Of a stretch of 29,957 nt of DNA, positions 6,356 through 13,700 are shown one piece after another. Under the pieces are notes generated by a model. That model had not been told where the DNA came from. It did not search any database and worked only from the letters and a program-made list of their open reading frames with translations. Position 1 is the stretch's first letter. Every line of letters begins with the position of its first letter. The stretch spans positions 1 through 29,957 of the forward strand of contig JBMOIF010000026.1 of NCBI GenBank assembly GCA_049317465.1. Direction: 5' to 3'. Origin of the DNA: CAIQIA01 sp049317465. Its GTDB lineage: Bacteria > Cyanobacteriota > Cyanobacteriia > PCC-6307 > Cyanobiaceae. The translations under genes were made by a program, and so were the position numbers.

Positions 6356-7075
6356 ATGGCCACCCCAGCCCTTGACGCCGTCCGTCTCTACCGGATGGAT
6401 CTGCCCGATCACGCCTGCCCCTGGGGGCTGCGGGCGCTGCGGCTGCTGCAGGACCGCCACATCCCCTTCGAGGATCATCCCCTCCGCAGCGAAGCGGAGG
6501 TGGCCGCCTTCAAGGAGGCCCACGGGGTGGTGACCACGCCCCAGATCTTTTCGGGCAAGGAGCGGATCGGTGGCTACACCGACCTGGCGGCCCGGCTGGG
6601 CGTGCGGCCGGAATCAGCCGACATCTCGTACCTGCCGGTTCTGGTGGTGTTTGCCACCGCCGCACTCATGACCCTGGTCCTGGCCGCAGGCATCAGCGGG
6701 TTCATGGGCATCGCCATCTGCCTGCTGGCCATGCTCAAGCTGATGGATGTGGAGGCCTTCGCAGCCAGCTTCCGCAAGTACGACCTGCTCAGCCAGCGCT
6801 GGACCACCTGGGGCAGCCTCTATCCCGGCGTTGAACTGCTGGTGGGTCTGGGGGTGCTGCTGCAGCCCCAGTCCATCGCTGCCGCTCGGGTGGTGGGCGC
6901 CATGGCGATGCTGCTGGGCGCCTTGGGCATGGTGTCGGTGGGCAAGGCTGTGTTCATCGATCGCCTCGCGCTCAACTGCGCCTGCGTCGGTGGCAACTCC
7001 CGAACCCCGCTGGGTGTGGTGAGCTTTGCCGAGAACCTGATCATGGCGCTGATGGGCGCGGCGATGCTGGTCTGA
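6356..7075 (+). CDS. Glutaredoxin-MauE/DoxX fusion membrane protein
   Basis: Residues 1-85 form a glutaredoxin fold: LYRMDLPDHACPWGLRALRLL (CPWG at 21-24), the cis-Pro loop VVTTPQIF (59-65) and GGYTDL. The active site is monothiol-like because the second Cys is replaced by Gly. Residues 92-239 form four hydrophobic helices of the MauE/DoxX redox-membrane family, with the conserved end LNCACVGGNSRTPLG (Cys 208 and 210) and an acidic Glu in SFAENL. MauE-type proteins are thought to move thiol/disulfide equivalents across the membrane, like DsbB, VKOR or DsbD; combined with glutaredoxin, this suggests transfer between the cytosol and periplasm. ATG 6356 is preferred over ATG 6326 since the domain begins soon after it. 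It lies between the two DUF305 genes and converges with the second one, 15 bp apart. Confidence 0.85.
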   Translation: MATPALDAVRLYRMDLPDHACPWGLRALRLLQDRHIPFEDHPLRSEAEVAAFKEAHGVVTTPQIFSGKERIGGYTDLAARLGVRPESADISYLPVLVVFATAALMTLVLAAGISGFMGIAICLLAMLKLMDVEAFAASFRKYDLLSQRWTTWGSLYPGVELLVGLGVLLQPQSIAAARVVGAMAMLLGALGMVSVGKAVFIDRLALNCACVGGNSRTPLGVVSFAENLIMALMGAAMLV

Positions 7076-7090
7076 GCCCTGCGGGCGTTC

Positions 7091-7693
7091 TCACCCTCCC
7101 TGGTACCACTGCCGATACCAGCGGGCCATCTGGTCGATTTCTTCGCTCTGCGCCCTCACCATGGCGGCCTCCAGCTGCCGCAATTCGGGATGGACCGTGC
7201 CCCATTGCGCGTGGGTGGCCATCATCACGCCCATGCGGTGGTGGGCGATCATCTGTTCCAGAAAGGCCCGGTCAAAATCCGCCGCGCCCCGCAGGGCCTC
7301 GAGACTGGTGGGGAAGCCAGGCATCCCCATCCCCATCCCCATCCCCATCCCCTGGTTCGCTCCGCTCCAGGACGGCACCTCGGTGCCGTACCACTGGCGA
7401 TACCACCGACGCATCACCTCGTTCTCGTTGCTCTGACTCGCGCGGATCCCCTCGGCGAGGGTCCTGATCTCAGGACGCCGGGAGCGTTGCAGGGCCAGAT
7501 CCGCCATGGCGATCGCCCCCTCGTGGTGGGGAATCATCATCACGATGAACCGGCCATCGGCCGAGCGCTGGCCGCTGGGGGGGGCGCTCCAACCCTCCCG
7601 GGGGGGCATGGTCGTGGGGCAAGCCCGGGCAGAGCTCGTCAGGACCAGCAGCACAGCTGCTGCCGGAGCGATGGCGTTCAGAGGCCTGGCCAT
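7091..7693 (-). CDS. Secreted two-copy DUF305 protein with Gly-Met repeat
   Basis: This 200-residue protein has a signal peptide (residues about 5-24, cleavage near ARA-CP; the Cys at 25 could be lipidated, but the preceding box is poor). Two DUF305 repeats follow: IPHHEGAIAMADLAL (HH 56-57) and MIAHHRMGVMMATHA (HH 151-152). Each repeat ends in a related RWYRQWY motif (residues 96-102 and 191-197). Between them lies a GMGMGMGMGM tract (115-124), which could add methionine ligands for Cu(I); this is an inference. ATG 7693 is supported by AAAGGTG just upstream. It is distinct from the first DUF305 protein, which has a His-rich N-terminus instead of the Gly-Met linker. It converges on the glutaredoxin-MauE gene. 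Confidence 0.87.
   Translation of the reverse strand: MARPLNAIAPAAAVLLVLTSSARACPTTMPPREGWSAPPSGQRSADGRFIVMMIPHHEGAIAMADLALQRSRRPEIRTLAEGIRASQSNENEVMRRWYRQWYGTEVPSWSGANQGMGMGMGMGMPGFPTSLEALRGAADFDRAFLEQMIAHHRMGVMMATHAQWGTVHPELRQLEAAMVRAQSEEIDQMARWYRQWYQGG
7322..7352. repeat. Hexanucleotide microsatellite (CATCCC) inside DUF305 gene
   Basis: About five tandem CATCCC units (GGGATG on the coding strand) encode the Gly-Met linker of the DUF305 protein. A 6-bp unit changes length without shifting frame, so copy number could vary between strains while the protein stays intact. Confidence 0.85.
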
Positions 7694-7778
7694 CGCACAC
7701 CTTTGCGCAGCATCTGATCCCAGCCTGGCCAGCTTCGGCCTCGTGGAGACCCGATGCCGCACAACCACGGCTTGGCCG

Positions 7779-7913
7779 CTACCGAAGCAGCAGCAGCGTT
7801 TTCAGGTCCGGAACCGCCTGCAGCAGCAGCCACAGGCCGAGGGCGACAGCCCCACCCAGCTGACTGATGCGGCTGCGGGGTTCGCCGCTCCACGCAGCAG
7901 GCCCCAGCCACAT
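7779..7913 (-). CDS. Candidate small single-TM protein, 44 residues
   Basis: A minus-strand frame starts ATG at 7913 and ends TAG at 7779. It begins MWLGPAAWSGEPRSRISQLG and ends with a hydrophobic Leu-rich helix (GAVALGLWLLLQAV, then PDLKTLLLLR). The frame also reads sensibly upstream of the ATG (PDEANGGSERWTARP) but has no other start after a TGA inside the 3' end of the peroxiredoxin gene. It would lie downstream of the peroxiredoxin and upstream of the DUF305 gene on the same strand. No Shine-Dalgarno is visible and I do not recognise it. In high-GC DNA such a frame can occur by chance. Confidence 0.3.
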   Translation of the reverse strand: MWLGPAAWSGEPRSRISQLGGAVALGLWLLLQAVPDLKTLLLLR

Positions 7914-7983
7914 GGGTCTGGCGGTCCAGCGCTCGGATCCACCGTTCGCTTCGTCGGGCGAGACGGTGCCGAGTCTCGGTTCC

Positions 7984-8556
7984 TCAGCCTTCGAAGCTGC
8001 GGCGCGCTTCCGTCACTCCCGCCGGCTGGGTCCCCTTGAGATACGCCAGCATGGTGTCGGCGTCCGAGACTTCGAAGGGATCCACCGGGCAGTTGTCACC
8101 GAACTCGGGCTCCACGAAGCTCTTTTCGATCACGCCGTCCTTGACGAGCATCGAGTAGCGCCAGGACCGCAGGCCAAAGCCCAGGTTGGATTTGTCGACC
8201 AGCATGCCCATCTTGCGGGTGAACTCGCCATTGCCATCGGGCAGCAGAAACACGTTCTTGGCGCCCACGTGGCGTCCCCACTGGAACATCACGAAAGCAT
8301 CATTCACCGACACACAGATGATCTGATCGACTCCCAGGCTACGGAAGTCGTCGAAAAGCTCTTCGTAGCGCGGCAGATGGTTCGACGAGCAGGTGGGCGT
8401 GAAGGCTCCGGGCAGGGAGAAGACCACCACGGTCTGCCCCTTGAAGATCTCGTCCGTGCTCAGGTCCTGCCAGCGGTAGGGGTTCGGGCCCGGGACGGAT
8501 TCATCGCGGACGCGGGTCTTGAACGTGACCTGGGGAACGGTGCTCAGGAGGGACAT
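7984..8556 (-). CDS. Peroxiredoxin, Prx5/type II (AhpC-TSA/redoxin superfamily)
   Basis: This 190-residue thiol peroxidase reduces hydrogen peroxide and organic hydroperoxides through a peroxidatic cysteine. The active-site segment is FSLPGAFTPTCSSNHLPRY with C56. Further cysteines are C81 (VDQIICVSVND) and C156 (EFGDNCPVDPFEVSDADTML), the last being characteristic of cyanobacterial Prx5-type enzymes. Arg/Trp residues at SWRYSML (131-137) complete the family pattern. ATG 8556 (MSLLSTVPQVTF) fits the usual N-terminus; residues to the alternative start at 8628 would overlap the promoter and are not family-like. It diverges from the RRM gene across a 278-bp regulatory spacer and is likely transcribed from the promoter at 8600-8628. 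A second, unrelated peroxiredoxin (BCP type) lies at 20646. Confidence 0.93.
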   Translation of the reverse strand: MSLLSTVPQVTFKTRVRDESVPGPNPYRWQDLSTDEIFKGQTVVVFSLPGAFTPTCSSNHLPRYEELFDDFRSLGVDQIICVSVNDAFVMFQWGRHVGAKNVFLLPDGNGEFTRKMGMLVDKSNLGFGLRSWRYSMLVKDGVIEKSFVEPEFGDNCPVDPFEVSDADTMLAYLKGTQPAGVTEARRSFEG

Positions 8557-8599
8557 GGCCTGGTGGGCGGATGGACGGGGCCGGGTCGGCCGTGGACCG

Positions 8600-8628
8600 A
8601 TCTTATCCGGATTGACTACGGATAGCAA
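8600..8628 (-). promoter_or_regulatory. Candidate sigma-70-type promoter for the peroxiredoxin
   Basis: On the minus strand TTGCTA (8623-8628) and TAAGAT (8600-8605) are separated by exactly 17 bp, both close to consensus. The -10 lies about 45 bp before the peroxiredoxin ATG, leaving a short leader. No start site has been mapped; this is pattern matching only. Confidence 0.5.
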
Positions 8629-8834
8629 TCGCCCTCGGTCGCCCGCCTGGCGGTGGTGCCGCCGTGTCGGTGCGGTGCTGTAGGGTGAAAAGGATTCTGC
8701 GAACCATCTGCAGCGGGTTTCTGTCCTGATGCCTGGGTCATTCCAGGCCGGCGATCTCCCCAGGACTTCTCCACCAGACCAGCCACCGTGCTTCGGCCAC
8801 TTCGACGAATCGATCCATAGTTTTTGCCTTTTTC

Positions 8835-9125
8835 ATGACTATTTACGTCGGCAATCTGTCCTTTGATGCCGAGGTGGAAGACCTTCAGCACCTGTTCGCC
8901 GAATACGGTGCCGTCAGCAAGTGCACCCTCCCCCTGGACCGCGAGACCGGCCGCAAGCGTGGCTTTGCCTTCGTCGACATGGCTTCGGCCGAAGATGAGG
9001 CCCGAGCCATCGCCGATCTCCAGAACGTCGAGTGGATGGGTCGCAGCATCCGCGTCAACAAGGCCGAGCCCCGTGGCGCTGGCGGCGGTGGTGGCGGCGG
9101 CGGCGGTGGTGGCCGCCGCTGGTGA
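8835..9125 (+). CDS. RRM-type RNA-binding protein, glycine-tailed (cyanobacterial Rbp)
   Basis: This 96-residue protein has a single RNA-recognition motif and a short glycine-rich tail. RNP2 is IYVGNL (residues 3-8) and RNP1 is KRGFAFVDM (about 42-50), followed by IADLQNVEWMGRSIRVNKAEPR. The tail from about residue 80 is almost pure glycine and ends in RRW. Cyanobacterial Rbp proteins of this design are often cold-induced and bind mRNA; cold control through a long 5' leader is known for Anabaena rbp genes. Here the 278-bp upstream spacer would leave room for such a leader. No Shine-Dalgarno precedes the ATG (a T-rich stretch instead). Its stop is 2 bp from the convergent desaturase stop. Confidence 0.95.
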   Translation: MTIYVGNLSFDAEVEDLQHLFAEYGAVSKCTLPLDRETGRKRGFAFVDMASAEDEARAIADLQNVEWMGRSIRVNKAEPRGAGGGGGGGGGGGRRW

Positions 9126-9127
9126 TC

Positions 9128-9934
9128 TCAGCTGGCTGAGCGGGCCCGCAGGGCTCGCTCGCTGGGCTGGCGCAGACCCTCTGCCCAGCCCAGGCCTTCC
9201 AGCATCCGGATGAACCGGAAGGTGGGATCAGGCAGAAGCATCACCCGACCCTTCCTCACCGTGATTCCCTGACGCACGGACCCTTGGAATGCATGGTGCA
9301 GATTGTGCCAGCCTTCCCCGAACGTGATCAAGGCCACCCAGCCATTGTTGCGGCTGGCGTCGCCGGTGGCAAAGGGCTGGTCGCCGACCAGATGCGCCAC
9401 CGAATTGACGCTGGCCACAGCGTGAAACAGAACCGTTGTGCTGAGGCAGAACGCTCCAAGACCCTCGACGCCTCCGATCCCCCAGGACAGCCAGGCCAGG
9501 GCGAGCACGGGAAGCACGTGCAGGCGATCGATCAGCCGCAGCACCGGATCCGCCTCCACATCGGCCGGCAGCGATTCCGGGTGGAATCCGGGGCCCAGCA
9601 ACCAACCCAGCTGGGCATGCCAGAAACCCCGCCAGCCAGCCACAGGATGCAGAGGCGTGTGGGGGTCGCCGGGGGTGTCGACATGGCTGTGGTGGCGCTG
9701 GTGGTGCGCCTTCCACCAACTGGGCCCCATCTGGCCTGCCGCCGAGGCCACCAGTGATCCAACCCACCACACCAGTCGTGGTGCCCGGTAGCTGCCGTGG
9801 GTGATGAGACGGTGGTAGATGGCCGTGGTGGCCAGTATGCGCAGGCAGTACAGCAGCAGTGCCCACAGGGCCATCGGCACCCCCAGGCCGCTCAGCAGCA
9901 GCAGCAGGCAGCCCAGGTGACAGAGGACGATCAC
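9128..9934 (-). CDS. Acyl-lipid/acyl-CoA delta-9-type fatty-acid desaturase
   Basis: This di-iron membrane desaturase would introduce the first double bond into saturated acyl chains. Histidine clusters are HRLITH (residues 41-46), HHQRHH (77-82) and HNLHH (210-214 within GEGWHNLHHAF), and the conserved NSVAH (177-181) is present. The spacing and GEGWHN.HH ending are those of the delta-9 (DesC/SCD) class, unlike the FAD2-like enzyme at 929. It is slightly divergent (IYHRLITHGSYRAP in box 1), so positional specificity is not certain. The only conventional start is GTG 9934, yet the frame stays open well upstream with hydrophobic codons, so the true N-terminus may be longer or use a rare start. 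It converges with the RRM gene and diverges from the GDT1 transporter. Confidence 0.88.
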   Translation of the reverse strand: MIVLCHLGCLLLLLSGLGVPMALWALLLYCLRILATTAIYHRLITHGSYRAPRLVWWVGSLVASAAGQMGPSWWKAHHQRHHSHVDTPGDPHTPLHPVAGWRGFWHAQLGWLLGPGFHPESLPADVEADPVLRLIDRLHVLPVLALAWLSWGIGGVEGLGAFCLSTTVLFHAVASVNSVAHLVGDQPFATGDASRNNGWVALITFGEGWHNLHHAFQGSVRQGITVRKGRVMLLPDPTFRFIRMLEGLGWAEGLRQPSERALRARSAS

Positions 9935-10090
9935 GACCGGGCCGAGCCCGTGCAGAAGGCGGCGTCCTGACAGTGGCTGAGGCAGGACGGTGCAGAACAG
10001 GGTCAGAAGGGATGCCGATCGCGACGGCCATTCAATGCCATGGCCCGCTCAGCGGCTTGCCCTTGGGGTCCCATTCCTACAGTCACGCGC

Positions 10091-10735
10091 ATGCCTCCCT
10101 CCGACCCTGCCCTCACGGCCTTCGGGGCCAGCCTCTCGGCCATCACCCTGGCTGAACTGGGGGACAAGACCTTTTTCATGGCCCTGATCCTGGCGACGCG
10201 CCACCGGGCCCGCCTCGTCTTCGTCGGCGCCTTCGCGGCCCTCGCGGCCGTCACGTTGATCTCCCTGGCCCTGGGCTTCGGCCTGCGGGAAGTGCTGCCG
10301 GCCTGGCTGCTGCCCTGGCTGGCCGCGGTGCTGTTCCTGGGGTTCGGACTCAAGCTCCTCGTGGATGCCCAGGCCATGGCCGCCGACGCGGCCGACGCGG
10401 AGGAGCGAGAGGCCGAGCAGGCCGTTGCCGACGCCGAACGACAGCGGCCCATCGTCACCGCCCGGGCGGTGGTGCTGGAGGCCTTCGTGCTGGTGTTTCT
10501 GGCGGAACTCGGTGACCGCACCCAGATCACGACCGTCGTGCTGGCCACGGCTCCGGCCCTCACCTTCGCCGGCCTGCTGGCCGGGGCGCTGCTGGGCCAT
10601 GGCCTGGTGACGTGGCTGGCGGTGGGGGCCGGCCGCTGGATCGGTGGGCGCATCCCGGAACGGCTCCTCTACCGCCTCAGCGGAGCGCTGTTCCTGATCT
10701 TCGGCCTGGTGGCGCTGCGGCAGGCGCTTCGCTAG
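10091..10735 (+). CDS. GDT1/TMEM165 (UPF0016) family cation transporter, two-repeat form
   Basis: This 214-residue inner or thylakoid membrane protein belongs to the family that exchanges Mn2+/Ca2+ for protons (Synechocystis Mnx, plant PAM71, human TMEM165). Both signature motifs are present: AELGDKTFF (residues about 17-25) and AELGDRTQI (about 138-146). Each lies at the start of a three-helix half, separated by a charged Ala/Glu/Asp linker around residues 95-122. Some cyanobacteria split the halves into two genes; here they are fused. ATG 10091 is chosen because the domain begins within 10 residues; the longer frame from 10040 adds an unconserved leader. Only 9 bp separate its stop from the RTX protease ATG, so co-transcription is likely. 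Confidence 0.93.
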   Translation: MPPSDPALTAFGASLSAITLAELGDKTFFMALILATRHRARLVFVGAFAALAAVTLISLALGFGLREVLPAWLLPWLAAVLFLGFGLKLLVDAQAMAADAADAEEREAEQAVADAERQRPIVTARAVVLEAFVLVFLAELGDRTQITTVVLATAPALTFAGLLAGALLGHGLVTWLAVGAGRWIGGRIPERLLYRLSGALFLIFGLVALRQALR

Positions 10736-10744
10736 ACCGCCACC

Positions 10745-13700
10745 ATGGCCACTCTGCCGCGCCTCTTCCGCCCCACCGATCCGCTCTACGCCCTGCAGTG
10801 GCAGTTCGGCCTCATCGGTCGGCTGGGCGACCTGGGCCGCAGTTCCACCGCCGGTATCGAACGGGTCTGGGCCGATGTGACCGGCGCGGGGGTGGCGGTG
10901 GCCCTCTGGGACAGTGGCATCGCTTCCACCCACTGGGACCTGCAGGCGACCGTGCGGCTGGATCGACGGGTGGTGGTCGCCGGCCTGCTCAATGACGGTG
11001 AAGCCCTGGGGACGGCCGATCGCCACGCCACCGCCGTCGCCGGGCTGATCGCCGCCGCCAGCAACGGTCGCGGCGGGGTGGGGGTGGCCTTTGCCGCCGG
11101 CATCACCGCCGTGCGGGTGTTCGGCGGGTCCGATGACGTCAATACGGCCTACGACCGCTACCTGCTCAGCCTCGAGAGCCTGCCCGCCTTTGCCGTCAGC
11201 AACCACAGCTACGGCTCCCGTCCCGACTGGCACCCCGCTCCCCAGGAGGCCCTGTTCGAGCAGGCGGCCCGTCTCGGCCGCCAGGGCCTCGGCAGCCTGC
11301 AGGTCAAGGCAGCCGGTAACGACAACATCGACAGCAACGGTGATCGTCTCAACGCCTCGCGGTTCACCGTCAACGTCGCCGCCACCACGGCCGGCGGTGG
11401 CGTCACCAGTTACTCCAGTTATGGAGCCCAGCTGCTGGTGGCCGCCCCGGCCGCCGCGGTGACGACCGATCGCCTTGGCCTTGGCATCGGCTACGACGGC
11501 CTCGACAACGGTGATTACACCAATCGCTTCGGCGGCACCTCGGCCGCCACCCCCGTCACCACCGGTGTGATCGCCCTGATGCTCGAGGCCAACCCAGGCC
11601 TGGGCTGGCGGGATGTGCAGACCATCCTGGCCCTCTCCGCCATGGGCCTCCCCGGCACCTACAACGGCGTGCCCGCCCCCAGCGAGGGCTTCCGCTGGCA
11701 GTGGAACGGTGCCGATCACTGGAACGGCGGAGGCCTGCACTTCAGCGAGGACTACGGCTTCGGGATCGTGCAGGCCTACCCGGCGGTACGCATGGCCGAG
11801 GCGTGGCGCTGGCTGCAGCCCCAGGCCGCAACCTCAGCCAACGAGGTCGCCCTCGGCACAACCCTGACCCTGGCGCGGCCGATCGCCGACCTCGGCAACA
11901 GCCGCATCAGTTTCGACGTCACCGAGGCCATCGCGGTGGAACACGTCGATCTGCAGCTTGATCTGCGCCATGGTCAGTTCACCGACCTGCGCCTGCAGCT
12001 GATCTCACCGGCCGGAACCGCCCTGTCGCTCTACGACGGCAGCGGCGGTGCCCCAGCAGCGGGTCTGGCGGCCACGGGCCTCAGCCCACGGTTCGGTGCT
12101 GCCGGTTTCCGAGGAGAATCGAGTGTCGGCACCTGGACCCTCGAGCTGCAGGATGCGGTGGCCGGCGCCGACGGCTGGCTCGACGCCCTCACCTTCAACG
12201 CCTATGGAGCGCCCGTCGACGTTGACGACGTCTACCACTACACCGAAGAGGTGAAGACCGTGCTCGCCAGCCCGTTCCTGGCGGGTCGTCGCTTCCTCGG
12301 CGACAACGACGGTGGCAGCGACTGGATCGAGGCGGCGTCCATCTCGGATCCGCTGCTGCTCGATCTGCGCCCCGGTGCCAGCAGTTACCTGGCGACGGCA
12401 GGATTTCTTGACCTCAGCCCCCTCGGGGTGATCGAGAACGGCATCACCGGCGACGGTGTTGACCGTCTGTATGGCAACAGCGCCGACAACCTGCTCATCG
12501 GCGGCCGTGGCGATGACCTCATCGATGGCGGCGACGGCATCGACACGGCGGCCTTCCGAGGCGCCGGCGGGCTGTACAGCGTCTCGGCGGCGGCTGGTGT
12601 CACCAGCGTCAGCGGTCCTGATGGTGTCGATCGGCTGATCAACGTCGAGTGGCTGCGCTTCGACGACGGCCTCCTGGCGGTTCTGCCGCCGCCGCCTCCG
12701 GATCCCGCCGACATCCAGCCCCCGCTGCTGCTGGCGTTCACTCCGTCTTCCGGGCCGGGGGAGCTGCCGGTCGACGGCAGCCTTGAGCTGCTCTTCGATG
12801 AACCGGTGCTGCCCGGGGCCGGGGACCTGCGGATCGTCGCCGCCGATGGCACCAGCCTGCGCACCATCCCGGCCTCGACACTGCTTGAGGTGGCGGTGGC
12901 GGGACCGCAGGTGACCGTTGATCCGCTCGCGACCCTGCCCTATGGCCGCAACTTCAGCCTGCTGATCGATCCAGGTGCCTTCGTCGATCGGCTGGGTCAT
13001 CCCTTCGCAGGCGTCGCCGACCCGGGCCTGCTCCGCTTCACCACCGCGTCCAATCCGATCGTGGGCAGCACCAATGCCAACACCCTGATCGGCACCGATG
13101 CCAATGACGCCATTCAGGGGCTTGCAGGCAACGATCTGCTCCAGGGGGGTGTCGGCGATGATCGGCTCGATGGCGGACCCGGCGACGACACGGCCAGCTA
13201 CGCCGACGCTGCCGCCGGTGTGACCGTGAGCCTGGCCATCAGCGGCCCGCAGGACACCGGCACCGCCGGCCGCGACAGTCTGGTGGCCCTCGAGCGCCTG
13301 CTCGGTTCGGCCCATGGCGACCGGCTTCGCGGCGACGACGGCGCCAACCGTCTCGACGGCGGGGGTGGCGACGACACCATCGAGGGAAGCGGCGGTCACG
13401 ACACCCTGGTGGGGGGCCTCAATGGCAGCCTGGGGGACACCCTCAGCTATGCCGCCTCCACGGCGGGCATCAGCGTGAGCCTGGCGCTGTCGGCTCCCCA
13501 GGTCACGGGCGGCGCCGGCACCGATGCCATCAGTGGTTTCGAGCACCTCGTGGGTGGAGCCGGTGATGATCGGCTCACGGGCAGCAGTCAGGCCAACCGC
13601 CTGGACGGTGGTGCCGGCAACGACACCCTCCGTGGCGGGCTGGGCAGCGACACCCTCACGGCGGGACCCGGCGCCGATGCGTTCGTGTTCACCAGTATCG

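Noticed and set aside
7509..7516. HIP1 palindrome GCGATCGC (also seen at 22171 and 28704)
   Set aside because: Three sites in 30 kb of GC-rich DNA are near the number expected by chance, so no enrichment can be claimed.
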